Source of the DNA: a virus
Virus record (IMG/VR): IMGVR_UViG_3300042557_000443
Span: 1-28,898 of that record
Direction: 5' to 3' (one strand)
Length of the DNA: 28,898 bases
Shown: positions 19,863-26,563 of the stretch, piece after piece
How the letters are laid out: each line of letters starts with the position of its first letter
Position numbering within the stretch: the first letter of the stretch is position 1
Made by a program: the position numbers and the translations under genes
The notes under the pieces: model-generated
The model's database searches: none
Told to the model about the DNA's origin: nothing
What the model saw: only the letters and a program-made list of their open reading frames with translations

Positions 19863-21236
19863 TTAACGGTAAGAGTATCGTCCTTGAGAAGATTTGACAT
19901 AAAAGTCGCCGCCACTAGTAGTGTAGTCGTAACTGTCTGTAAGTGTTTGTATTTTTGCGTCAGACAGGCGTTTCTTGTAGTATCTCAGAGATGCAACACA
20001 TCCACACATGGTGTTCCCAACTATTCTTGACCCTACTATCATCGTATTAACTGTTGGTACAGTTCCACTTGTATCAGTTTGAGGAGCAACTCCATTTTGG
20101 GTAATCGCGAAATCATTCAGTTTGTATGCACATGCCAGTTTGAAAGCTGTGTTTGGGCTTATAGGCGGCCCAAAACTCATGTCAACCTGAGAAACGCCGT
20201 CAACTACTTTCAACTCTGCAGCACTTACATTTGTCAAAAGAGTGACTTCTTTGTTGAAACCAGCAAAGCAAGAAACAATGTATCTAATCCCAGAAGCCGG
20301 AGTAAAAGCGTCCACGAGCATTGCTCCCTCGGTCTGGTTATACATCCCAGTGAAGTCAGCCCCACTAATGCTGCACACATCCGCACTGCGAGTTAGTGCG
20401 GTAGACGTCGTCGGGATGTAGCTCGTGGCAAATGAACCGGCCTCAAATTGGGCCATTGCTGCTTTCATCTTGTTGGCAGTGCTTCCAAGATAGGATGGGG
20501 CACGTGTTGTCGTGTTAGTGTTGTTTGTGAATTGAAAGGTAATGGCGTTTCCAAGTCCTGTCGCAATAGCCGTCACGGTCATCGAGCAGCGATACCATCC
20601 GTTCGGGAATTGCTCCATCTTAGGAATCGTCCCAGATGTCACTCCCGTATAATTTCCAATTGCACCTGTGGCTAAATTGAAATTAGCATATTGGGCTGTT
20701 CCAAACTGCAGACCTGTTCCTGAAAGCTGAATCCAATCAACACTACCTGTAGATTTTTTAGCAAAGACAGACAACGTGTATATAACTCCGCTGATAATAG
20801 AAGTAGCTAGAATTGTTGTAGCTCCACCTGAGTTTGCTATACCGTGGACGCCAGTTACTGCGGTTTCAGTTATTTCAAATGCAGCACTTCCATCTGGAGC
20901 TGTATCGGAGGTTGCGATTGATGCATTAGTATTACTCCATGAATTACTTGTCAGCAAGTTTGAGTTGTAACATTGGTTAGCCCTCGACTCCTCAATAAGC
21001 AGACCATTGCAAGCAAGCGTGAGTGGATCGTGGTCAAAGCGGGCTGCATTAATGGCTGCGGATTGGATCAGTCCGTTACTTCCGATGAATGTCCCTGTGC
21101 TTGCACGGGTAAATACCGGGGTCGGACCCTTGCGAGCCGTGAGCGTCTTGTCGGCGGCAAATTGAAGATCGAGTGATAGCCCGTCTGGGTTCAATCCTCC
21201 CGCACCATTAAGCATGTTTCCAAGAGCGTATTTCAT
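19863..21236 (-). CDS. Virion surface/tail protein with lectin-like domains, 457 aa
   Basis: The N-terminal part has the phage motif FTRASTGTFIGSNGLIQSA with NGLLIEESRANQC, then a carbohydrate-binding-like beta domain (about 95-275: YTLSVFAKKSTGSVDWIQL, FPNGWYRCSMTVTA). The C-terminal part (about 285-440) resembles a concanavalin/LamG-type jelly roll ending in VASLRYYKKRLSDAKIQTL. This architecture is common in receptor-binding or head/tail decoration proteins. It lies between the head-tail adaptor and the fibre gene; its start is coupled to the adaptor stop (TAATG). Confidence 0.75.
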   Translation of the reverse strand: MKYALGNMLNGAGGLNPDGLSLDLQFAADKTLTARKGPTPVFTRASTGTFIGSNGLIQSAAINAARFDHDPLTLACNGLLIEESRANQCYNSNLLTSNSWSNTNASIATSDTAPDGSAAFEITETAVTGVHGIANSGGATTILATSIISGVIYTLSVFAKKSTGSVDWIQLSGTGLQFGTAQYANFNLATGAIGNYTGVTSGTIPKMEQFPNGWYRCSMTVTAIATGLGNAITFQFTNNTNTTTRAPSYLGSTANKMKAAMAQFEAGSFATSYIPTTSTALTRSADVCSISGADFTGMYNQTEGAMLVDAFTPASGIRYIVSCFAGFNKEVTLLTNVSAAELKVVDGVSQVDMSFGPPISPNTAFKLACAYKLNDFAITQNGVAPQTDTSGTVPTVNTMIVGSRIVGNTMCGCVASLRYYKKRLSDAKIQTLTDSYDYTTSGGDFYVKSSQGRYSYR

Positions 21237-21850
21237 TAGTAGCGCATTTGCATGTTCGCATTTGTGAAGATGCGGTTGGAAACTAATCCACTTGTATGAT
21301 TCTCGTCAAGTCGAATCATTTCATCTTGAAGAAGCAATTCAGCCTCTTGGTCGGCAATCACGGACTTCTCTTGCTGTCCTTCAGCGCGAAGATAGTCAGC
21401 GTAAGTGCCGTGAGCCATGTATTGATACCACTCGGCGGGAATGGTGGTCGATTCCCCAGATCCATCACCATAGGTGTCGGTAAGTTGCGCCTTGTATGTG
21501 ACATATGCCTCAGAAGGATTCAGGTCTCCGCAGACAAGTGTCGCTCCACTTGCAGTGACCATAATATCATACTCTTGAACTGACGACGCAATGTATGGAG
21601 CTTGCTTGTAAACACGCAAAAACGTGTCGATCGAGGAAAGTCCCGATTCTGAATATGGAATTACAGAGTTTGAAATTACACGTTCCTCTCCAATCTTTAG
21701 GAATCGTGTCCAGTAGTTACTAGCCCGATACGCACGCATAGCACGGCGGTTAATCAAGGCCTTGATCCTAGGAGTTTCAATAGACGCAAACACCACTCCG
21801 CAAAGTGCTTGGATAAGCGCAAACAATTCAGCGTATGTCTTGGTTTGCAT
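21236..21850 (-). CDS. Head-tail adaptor-like protein, 204 aa
   Basis: Helical protein resembling T7 gp11/P22 gp4-type connectors: TYAELFALIQALCG, INRRAMRAYRASNYWTRFL, a central strand section (YDIMVTASGATLVCGD), then IPAEWYQYMAHGTYADYLRA with AELLLQDEMIRL. It would sit between portal and nozzle. Identity rests on pattern and position (after capsid genes, before tail proteins). A GGAAA stretch 8 bases upstream of ATG is one of the few weakly Shine-Dalgarno-like leaders here. Confidence 0.6.
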   Translation of the reverse strand: MQTKTYAELFALIQALCGVVFASIETPRIKALINRRAMRAYRASNYWTRFLKIGEERVISNSVIPYSESGLSSIDTFLRVYKQAPYIASSVQEYDIMVTASGATLVCGDLNPSEAYVTYKAQLTDTYGDGSGESTTIPAEWYQYMAHGTYADYLRAEGQQEKSVIADQEAELLLQDEMIRLDENHTSGLVSNRIFTNANMQMRY

Positions 21851-21851
21851 A

Positions 21852-22130
21852 TTAAATGTTTCCTGCTCTCAGGTGTGACTGGGACTTAAAAAAATCACGG
21901 ACAAATGAACGGTCGTCCCAGCATTCGGAACCGTATTTGTTTGCAATGTTGAGATACTCGTATTGAGGAATTGCCCCGATTGGCTTGCCCAACGTGGAAT
22001 TGGCTTCCCTCATAGCCCTTGCTTCAGCAGCCGCTTCAATCTCGCGCTTGTTCTGGAGTGCTTCTTTGAACTTTCGCCCAGAGCACAACTCTTTCACCAG
22101 AGCGTCGGTAATAGCGTCTTCGCAAATCAT
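21852..22130 (-). CDS. Unknown structural-region protein, 92 aa
   Basis: Helical and charged (ALVKELCSGRKFKEALQNKR; IEAAAEARAMREANSTLG), ending with VRDFFKSQSHLRAGN. It lies between a terminator that follows the capsid genes and the adaptor gene. It may be a head completion or connector component; no family recognised. Confidence 0.65.
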   Translation of the reverse strand: MICEDAITDALVKELCSGRKFKEALQNKREIEAAAEARAMREANSTLGKPIGAIPQYEYLNIANKYGSECWDDRSFVRDFFKSQSHLRAGNI

Positions 22131-22141
22131 TGGAAAGAAAA

Positions 22142-22174
22142 GGGAAGGGGCGACGTTTTAAGCCACCCCTCCCC
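22142..22174 (-). terminator. Terminator after the capsid genes
   Basis: On the minus strand GGGGAGGGG (22174-22166) pairs with CCCCTTCCC (22150-22142), 9 bp with one G-T, around a 15-base loop, followed by TTTTCTTTCC. It would reduce transcription of the adaptor and tail genes relative to capsid genes, as in many phages. Confidence 0.65.
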
Positions 22175-22183
22175 AATTAGGAT

Positions 22184-22606
22184 TTAGGCATTCAATGCAA
22201 TGGAAAACGGATCAAGGATGGTAAGACCAAAAACGATCTCACCAGCGGTGATTCCAGACACGGTTCCGCCAAGAGTCGCAATAATGTTGACTGGCGAAGT
22301 GGTGTTGTTGACATATCCCGGTTCAGTATCGACTAGAGTTCCAGTATTGTAAGCAGTTGCTACAAGGGCATCCAGATCTGTCGAGGCGAGTAGTCCAGCA
22401 GCAGTTCCAGTAACACCAAGCGTTAGCGTGATATCAGCTGCACCAGCAATAGCTGTAAGGACAGTTACTGCTGCATTGGTGACAATGCCACCGCGAGGAA
22501 CCACGCCGATAGTCTTAGCTGAAGTGCCAGCTGCAACAAGGTCAGCAGCACTCATGCGGAAGTAGTGAGTAAACCCACGCGATTCTTGATTAGATAGTTG
22601 AGGCAT
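22184..22606 (-). CDS. Putative capsid decoration/head protein, 140 aa
   Basis: Directly downstream of the major capsid gene and before a terminator. After a polar start (NQESRGFTHYFRMSAADLV) it is a Gly/Thr/Val/Ala-rich beta protein (VVPRGGIVTNAAVTVLTAIA; TGAADITLTLGVTG-like strands) without membrane features. Position, size and composition suit a capsid decoration protein; no named family identified. Confidence 0.6.
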   Translation of the reverse strand: MPQLSNQESRGFTHYFRMSAADLVAAGTSAKTIGVVPRGGIVTNAAVTVLTAIAGAADITLTLGVTGTAAGLLASTDLDALVATAYNTGTLVDTEPGYVNNTTSPVNIIATLGGTVSGITAGEIVFGLTILDPFSIALNA

Positions 22607-22634
22607 ATTTTTATTTCTTTCTTATTTAATTTAA

Positions 22635-23630
22635 TTAGTAAGCAATCTTGCCGTGTGCTTGCGGATGCTTGACACAAAGAGTGCCAGCAACGTCAACGTA
22701 GCCACGCTCGCCACCACCTTGGTTCTCAAGACGAGTTCCGCCCATTGGGATCAGGGTGTTGAAACCAAGATACTTAGGGTTAAGGACGTAACCGACGTTG
22801 GTCGATGCGGTCGGCATACAGCTTGGGTTGCCGTTGACGATCTTCACGATACCGAAGTCGGAATCATAGAGGTTGACCGAAAGCGTGATTGCCTTGCTGG
22901 TCGCGTCTTGATTGACATGATAAACATTGTTCGTGCTGACGGATGGAGCGCGGGTGAAGCCACTGATGATTTGACGAAGCGCAGTATTCGCAACAAGCGT
23001 CAGACTGTTCATCTCGCCATTCTTACTGAAGATCGAACCCAACATGGTGTTGAAGGTCGATTCGGTAACAGTGGTGGCAAGGATCGAACCGGAAGGGGTG
23101 CGATAATCAGCAGGAACAGCATTGGTAGCTTGGGCAGTAGCTTGAATCCACTTGCCAAGGCCACGCATACCGTAAGGAGTGCCAGCACCGTTTTCGACAG
23201 TCATTTCGTTGTCGGAAGCAATGGTAGCCTCAATGTCACGCTTGATTTCACGCATCGACTTTGCCTCAGCTTGAGCGACGTTGGCGGGACCAACGCTGGT
23301 AACAGCTTGTTGCAGATTCGACACGAGGTAATCGCGGCGCATGAGTTGGATGTAGTTACCCAGACGAGCGCGGTCAGCAAACTTGTCGCTGAACGAGGTA
23401 ACGTCGGAACCTTCGGAAATACCAGTCGTAACTGGGGATGCGAGGGAATCAACGGTCCACTCGGTGAACGTCGAAGCTGCCTTGCCTTTGGAGCAAAGCG
23501 ACAGGATTGGGGTTTCTTCTGGAGCAAGGATAGCAAGTTCGTTGCTGAGATCCTCACGGTTGGAGATTGCGGAACCCTTGCCAGTTTTGGCTTGGGGCGC
23601 ATTTGGTTGATAAGTAGCACTAATTGGCAT
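22635..23630 (-). CDS. Major capsid protein, SU10-like (DUF5309-type), 331 aa
   Basis: The N-terminus carries the family pattern NREDLSNELAILAPEETPIL followed by KGKAASTFTEWTVDSL, RLGNYIQLMRRDYLVS and AEAKSMREIKRDIEATIASD: the long spine helix of an HK97 fold. The later part contains GMRGLGKWI, a NTALRQIISGF helix and VYHVNQDATS. It follows the scaffold gene and has no N-terminal delta domain of its own, consistent with a separate scaffold. Length is typical for the family. Confidence 0.85.
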   Translation of the reverse strand: MPISATYQPNAPQAKTGKGSAISNREDLSNELAILAPEETPILSLCSKGKAASTFTEWTVDSLASPVTTGISEGSDVTSFSDKFADRARLGNYIQLMRRDYLVSNLQQAVTSVGPANVAQAEAKSMREIKRDIEATIASDNEMTVENGAGTPYGMRGLGKWIQATAQATNAVPADYRTPSGSILATTVTESTFNTMLGSIFSKNGEMNSLTLVANTALRQIISGFTRAPSVSTNNVYHVNQDATSKAITLSVNLYDSDFGIVKIVNGNPSCMPTASTNVGYVLNPKYLGFNTLIPMGGTRLENQGGGERGYVDVAGTLCVKHPQAHGKIAY

Positions 23631-23649
23631 GATATTTGATATTTAGAAG

Positions 23650-24684
23650 TTATTTGAATTTAGCGATTCTGGCAGCAATCCATTCTTCCGGGCTACCACT
23701 TCTCTCAAAGCGGTTATACGCATCTCCTACTTTCGCCTTTGCGGGGGAAGAAGACTTTGCTGCACCAGCACCGTATGGGGTCGAAGATGGATTTACCTTC
23801 AGCTTATTTCCCATCGCTGGTTGCGTCTTGATCTTCTTGTTTCCGTAAATGGAACGAGCGGCGTGAGCCAAGATATATTCAATTTGGAATCCGATTTCTG
23901 GAACTTGCGCTTTAATGCGGTCGATCAACGGGTCCGACACCAGTGCCTTGTAGCTTTTTCCAATCTCGGACTCTTCGTCTTGGATCTCGGGAACTTCACT
24001 CTTAGCTGCCTCTGAATACTGCTTGGACATCTCCTCATACTGGGCAATCTTAATAAGATGCTGTTGCTGGGCGGGAATGTATTTAGTCAGTGCTTCTCGG
24101 GCATTCCGGTTTGCTTTCCGAATTTGCTTTTTGCTGAACTCTTTGTCGCCAACTACGATGATATCGTCAGGACCATAATCTTCATGTTCCTCTAGGATTT
24201 CATCAGTAGTCTCAAGCGTCCGTTCAAGCTCGTCATACTTTCCTTTGAGTGCTTCAAACGAAGCAACTTCTCGGAAAGGATTCTCGTCTTGAGGGACAAC
24301 CTTGGCTTGCGACTGAGGCTGCGATTGAATCTTTTCCTCAAGGGCTTTTTTCTGCGCCGTCAATTCCCCAATTCGTTGGAGGAGGCGAGACTTACCCTTC
24401 TTGGCTAAAGATTGAATCTGCTCAGTCGTAAGAGACAGCAGGTCAATTTCGGACTCTTCTTCGGCTTCCTCCTCGGATTCCTCTTCGGTTTCTTCTTCCG
24501 ATTCTGGCGACTCCTCGTCTTCTAGACTGGCAGGCTCTTCGTCAGCTTCGGCAGATTCCTCAGACTCTTCTTCGGGTTCTTCCTCTGGAGAGGTTTGGCG
24601 GGCCACACGTTGAGCTACAAGCTCCTCGAATGACAAATTAGACACCGATTCAATAGCTTCGGCGGTAGCTTCTGGATTACTCAT
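23650..24684 (-). CDS. Scaffolding protein, 344 aa
   Basis: Lies between the portal region and the major capsid gene. Residues about 32-80 are an extreme acidic stretch made mostly of E, D and S; then a coiled coil (about 95-120) and a KYDELERTLETTDEILEEHE helix; the C-terminus is basic with VGDAYNRFERSGSPEEWIAA. Low-complexity helical organisation and this position are the hallmarks of head scaffolds, whose C-termini bind capsid subunits. It is the first gene after a possible promoter (24734-24762). Confidence 0.8.
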   Translation of the reverse strand: MSNPEATAEAIESVSNLSFEELVAQRVARQTSPEEEPEEESEESAEADEEPASLEDEESPESEEETEEESEEEAEEESEIDLLSLTTEQIQSLAKKGKSRLLQRIGELTAQKKALEEKIQSQPQSQAKVVPQDENPFREVASFEALKGKYDELERTLETTDEILEEHEDYGPDDIIVVGDKEFSKKQIRKANRNAREALTKYIPAQQQHLIKIAQYEEMSKQYSEAAKSEVPEIQDEESEIGKSYKALVSDPLIDRIKAQVPEIGFQIEYILAHAARSIYGNKKIKTQPAMGNKLKVNPSSTPYGAGAAKSSSPAKAKVGDAYNRFERSGSPEEWIAARIAKFK

Positions 24685-24733
24685 AATGTTTGTTTAGAAC
24701 GCCATTTACGCTCGGCGGTGCGTGTTCGTGAAG

Positions 24734-24762
24734 AATCAAGCATTAAATCATTAGTATGTCAA
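24734..24762 (-). promoter_or_regulatory. Possible promoter for scaffold and capsid genes
   Basis: Minus strand TTGACA (24762-24757), 17-base spacer and a poor -10 TTGATT (24739-24734). The -35 again lies in GCTTGACA. It is placed between a terminator and the scaffold ATG (50 bases downstream), where a new promoter is expected. Confidence 0.4.
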
Positions 24763-24790
24763 GCAGTTTAGTAAGGTATGGAAATTGACA

Positions 24791-24832
24791 CAAAAAAGAG
24801 GCCGCAGGGAAAACGAAAACCCTACGACCTCT
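24791..24832 (-). terminator. Terminator after the portal-proximal gene group
   Basis: Minus strand AGAGGTCGTAGGG (24832-24820) pairs with CCCTGCGGCCTCT (24809-24797) as a 13-bp stem with two G-T pairs, loop TTTTCGTTTT, then TTTTTT. It ends the unit running from the right edge through 24899. The plus strand has no T-run. Confidence 0.85.
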
Positions 24833-24898
24833 AGTATGACACAAACCACAAAACACGCATTAGCGCACGGCAACTAAAACACGAAGTTGAAAACAATG

Positions 24899-25114
24899 TC
24901 AACTATTTTCAGCTTCCAGCAACGACAGCAACTCGTCCAGTGTAGAAACGCTTCCGACGATCTTCATAACTTCATTAGTCTCAACGCATTGGCGGAGGTC
25001 TGCGAAAAACCGCTCACGCTCGTCTCGGATGAATTGCACGATGGCCTTGAACTCATCACGATCAGATAGAGACTCGATTGCTTGCTGGACGGTTGGTTTA
25101 GGTAGTGTGGTCAT
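24899..25114 (-). CDS. Small helical protein, 71 aa
   Basis: MTTLPKPTVQQAIESLSDRD followed by FRDERERF-like charged helix and a C-terminal GSVSTLDELLSLLEAEN. It is highly helical and acidic at the end. I recall similar short phage proteins near head genes, without a function. It is the last gene before the terminator. Confidence 0.65.
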   Translation of the reverse strand: MTTLPKPTVQQAIESLSDRDEFKAIVQFIRDERERFFADLRQCVETNEVMKIVGSVSTLDELLSLLEAENS

Positions 25115-25118
25115 ATTA

Positions 25119-25304
25119 TTACTTGCGCTTCTTGATTCCAGCTTCGGACATTGCGATTGCGACCGCTTGTTTCCGATTTTTCGCCAATGGGGCTTTCTTT
25201 GGTCCTTTGGGATTCACTCCTGCATGAAGAGTTCCAGCCTTATATTCACCCATGACTTTCGCTACCTTAGCCTGTTTAGCGGCTTTTGTTTTTGGCTTTT
25301 TCAT
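25119..25304 (-). CDS. DUF6496-like small basic protein, 61 aa
   Basis: Lys-rich (MKKPKTKAAKQAKVAKVMGE) with the characteristic core KVMGEYKAGTLHAG, then KNRKQAVAIAMSEAGIKKR. This KVMxExKxGxLxSG...NRKQAIAIAxSEA pattern is the DUF6496 family of phage and bacterial small proteins, function unknown; the charge suggests nucleic-acid contact, perhaps with packaged DNA. Start 4 bases after the preceding stop. Confidence 0.75.
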   Translation of the reverse strand: MKKPKTKAAKQAKVAKVMGEYKAGTLHAGVNPKGPKKAPLAKNRKQAVAIAMSEAGIKKRK

Positions 25305-25307
25305 AGA

Positions 25308-25439
25308 CTACTTGCGTTTAGCTTTTTTCTTAGGCATACGGCCCATCTTGATTTCAATCTCAACGTAGCCCTTACCTTTTTTGCCTTTGCCGTATTCTTT
25401 TTCTTCCTTGTGGCCGCAGCCGCTTGTTTTGCTTTTCAT
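25308..25439 (-). CDS. Very small Lys/Gly-rich protein, 43 aa
   Basis: ATG at 25439 to TAG at 25308. The product is MKSKTSGCGHKEEKEYGKGK, then KGKGYVEIEIKMGRMPKKKA and a basic end. It starts 5 bases after the preceding stop and ends 4 bases before the next start, filling the gap exactly, which supports a real gene. No family recognised; one of several basic small proteins between portal and scaffold. Confidence 0.6.
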   Translation of the reverse strand: MKSKTSGCGHKEEKEYGKGKKGKGYVEIEIKMGRMPKKKAKRK

Positions 25440-25443
25440 GGAG

Positions 25444-25671
25444 TTATTTCATTGATTTGCTCCCGCTGCACTTCCATTTGCGGCGGGATAGGTTATTTGG
25501 ACTATTTGCATCAGACTTCCAATCACCCTTGATCTTTGCGGATCGAGCGCAATAGGCATCGCCTTTGGAAGTCCCCGGTGAAATAGTTGCGCCCTTTTGT
25601 CCATACTTCACAGTCTTTTTACGTCCTGTCTCTGGATTAGTGACAACCTTCTTAAATCGCTTTTCGATCAT
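25444..25671 (-). CDS. Small basic phage protein, 75 aa
   Basis: Contains VTNPETGRKKTVKYGQKGAT, the motif PGTSKGDAYCARSAKIKG and SPNNLSRRKWKCSGSKS. I have seen this GDxYCARS...SPNxLSRxKWxC pattern in small phage proteins of unknown function near portal genes. The two Cys residues and high basicity could fit a DNA-associated virion or assembly factor; no function is known. Confidence 0.7.
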   Translation of the reverse strand: MIEKRFKKVVTNPETGRKKTVKYGQKGATISPGTSKGDAYCARSAKIKGDWKSDANSPNNLSRRKWKCSGSKSMK

Positions 25672-25673
25672 TT

Positions 25674-25766
25674 TTAGATTTGTTTGAATGAATCAACAAT
25701 CATTAAGAAACAAGCGATGAAACATGGAACAGCAAGAATTATTTCAATTTCATCAATGCTGATCAT
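25674..25766 (-). CDS. Tiny single-TM peptide, 30 aa
   Basis: ATG at 25766 to TAA at 25674, fitting the gap between the HNH gene and the 75-aa gene. The peptide has an acidic N-terminus (MISIDEIE), one hydrophobic helix (IILAVPCFIACFLMIV) and a short polar end (DSFKQI). A coding frame this clean in a tightly packed region is suggestive, but 30 codons is short enough to be chance. Confidence 0.45.
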   Translation of the reverse strand: MISIDEIEIILAVPCFIACFLMIVDSFKQI

Positions 25767-25772
25767 TATTTT

Positions 25773-25850
25773 TTATTGTTGCATTCCTTGGGTTGTCACG
25801 CCGCCCATTTGAGCGGGATTTGTTCCGATTTTGCCGATCTCAGCGTTCTG
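25773..25850 (-). repeat. Duplicated portal 3' end, copy fused to HNH gene
   Basis: Encodes the last 25 codons and stop of the HNH gene. At 19 of 25 positions the residues equal those encoded by the portal copy (26486-26563); long blocks such as GCCGCCCATTTG and GATCTCAGC are identical in DNA, and both copies end exactly at a TAA stop. Confidence 0.85.
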
Positions 25851-26486
25851 CATCTGTTGCATTTGGTGTGTTCTTATCCAGCTTTCTACCAATACGTCAC
25901 GCTCAATGATTTTTAATGGGTGAGGTATATTCGCTCTTTTGTTCAGGTTGTCAACAGCCCACAATGGCTGCAAGTTTGTGAAATGTGAAAACACAAGCAC
26001 CTCGGCCTCGTTATTTGCAAGGCTTATTGGGAAAAAATGATCGATATGCCACTCCCCTCGATTTGCCCAACTCATCCCTTTGGAGAATTGGTCTTCGATA
26101 AATTTCTTGCAAACCCATGGGTCGGCCCCAAGCATTTTCCTTGAGGAATTTGATCTATTGATTCCTTTTCTCTTCTTTAATGAAGCAAGTCGCATTCTGG
26201 TAAGGAACTTGATAGCATAAACAGGATCTGATTTCATGTTTTGTTTATGTCTATCAACTCGTCTTTTTTTCGCTTCAGGACGACTTTGGCTTTTAAAGCT
26301 TCTTTCTCTTATTTTTTTTGCAAAATCTTCATCCGATGCCATTCTTGCTTTGTTTTTCTCAGATATCGACTTTCTTCTTTTATCGAAAACGTCAGAAGTC
26401 ACCCAATACTCGCCATCTGGATAAGTGCGACCACGTTGCACAAAAACAAGATTAGTAACTGGGTTTATGTCTCCGTATTTGGGCAT
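25773..26486 (-). CDS. HNH endonuclease carrying a copy of the portal C-terminus, 237 aa
   Basis: Its ATG overlaps the portal stop by one base (TAATG). Residues 14-30 hold the small module ending GEYWVT shared with the HNH protein at 3405-4271. A basic helical linker follows (RKSISEKNKARMASDEDFAK), then the nuclease (about 144-190): GEWHIDHFFPISLANNEAEV with SHFTNLQPLWAVDNLNKRA, a classic HNH pattern with H-D-H and N residues. The last 25 residues match the portal's last 25 at 19 positions (NAEIG-x-IGT-x-PAQMGG). That tail is not part of any HNH family and points to insertion at the portal gene's end. Confidence 0.88.
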   Translation of the reverse strand: MPKYGDINPVTNLVFVQRGRTYPDGEYWVTSDVFDKRRKSISEKNKARMASDEDFAKKIRERSFKSQSRPEAKKRRVDRHKQNMKSDPVYAIKFLTRMRLASLKKRKGINRSNSSRKMLGADPWVCKKFIEDQFSKGMSWANRGEWHIDHFFPISLANNEAEVLVFSHFTNLQPLWAVDNLNKRANIPHPLKIIERDVLVESWIRTHQMQQMQNAEIGKIGTNPAQMGGVTTQGMQQ

Positions 26487-26563
26487 TATTGCGCCATGTC
26501 TTGTGTTCTTATGCCGCCCATTTGGGCAGGAGTTGTTCCAATACGACCGATCTCAGCATTCTG
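26486..26563 (-). repeat. Duplicated portal 3' end, copy in the portal gene
   Basis: The matching segment at the true end of the portal gene (QNAEIGRIGTTPAQMGG...). Six amino-acid differences and scattered synonymous changes from the HNH-fused copy show that the duplication is not recent or that the two copies came from different phages. Confidence 0.85.

Noticed and set aside
22653-23639. 328-codon plus-strand frame opposite the capsid gene
   Set aside because: It is antisense to a well-recognised major capsid protein; long antisense frames are expected opposite genes with this codon use.
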